7,316 bases of DNA from Pseudomonadota bacterium. Its GTDB lineage: Bacteria > Desulfobacterota > Desulfobulbia > Desulfobulbales > Desulfobulbaceae. Location: NCBI GenBank assembly GCA_009782165.1, contig WQUH01000067.1, positions 1 to 7,316 on the forward strand. Direction: 5' to 3'. The notes under the pieces were generated by a model. It did no database searches, was not told the origin of the DNA, and saw nothing but the letters and a program-made list of their open reading frames with translations. Made by a program: the position numbers and the translations under genes. Positions 4,960 to 7,316 of the stretch are shown here, in pieces. Position 1 is the stretch's first letter; every line of letters starts with the position of its first letter.

Positions 4960-7316
<2,357 letters not shown>

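Overview
This is a GC-rich chromosomal window of bacterial housekeeping and stress genes. It holds five protein-coding genes: three on the minus strand and two on the plus strand. The gene set is a selenocysteine elongation factor, a cysteine-rich Mrp/Nbp35-type Fe-S ATPase, a short Hsp20 and a Lon protease. This fits an anaerobic, selenocysteine-using Desulfobacterota-type (former Deltaproteobacteria) organism, but that assignment is inference from gene content and style and no lineage marker was tested.

Left half (minus strand, transcribed right to left): mrp (2687-3628), then a YcbL/GloC-like metallo-beta-lactamase-fold hydrolase (1970-2602), then selB (1-1924, running off the left edge). 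The gaps are 84 and 45 bases, so they probably form one transcription unit. The 84-base gap holds a strong stem-loop next to a run of eight T (minus strand). selB is open to the window edge with about 641 codons visible and very little missing.

Middle (3629-3966): the divergent control region between mrp and hsp20. It contains candidate promoters in both directions, a TCGTCA-N5-TGACGA palindrome at the expected mrp transcription start, and an hsp20 leader with a GC-rich stem-loop. A second small hairpin in that leader would hold the hsp20 ribosome-binding site in its loop and the GTG start codon in its stem.

Right half (plus strand): hsp20 (3967-4413, GTG start), then 546 bases without a credible gene, then lon (from 4960, running off the right edge, 785 codons visible). 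The 546-base gap is a mosaic of palindromic and repetitive modules, ending in four tandem hairpin-forming units of 18-24 bases that retain pairing despite arm changes. Hsp20 (holding unfolded protein) and Lon (degrading it) form a protein quality-control pair. The left cluster concerns Fe-S assembly, thioester detoxification and selenocysteine decoding.

No defence system, CRISPR array, insertion sequence or tRNA was seen. The least conventional content is non-coding: the hsp20 leader, the mrp operator-like palindrome and the repeat mosaic upstream of lon.
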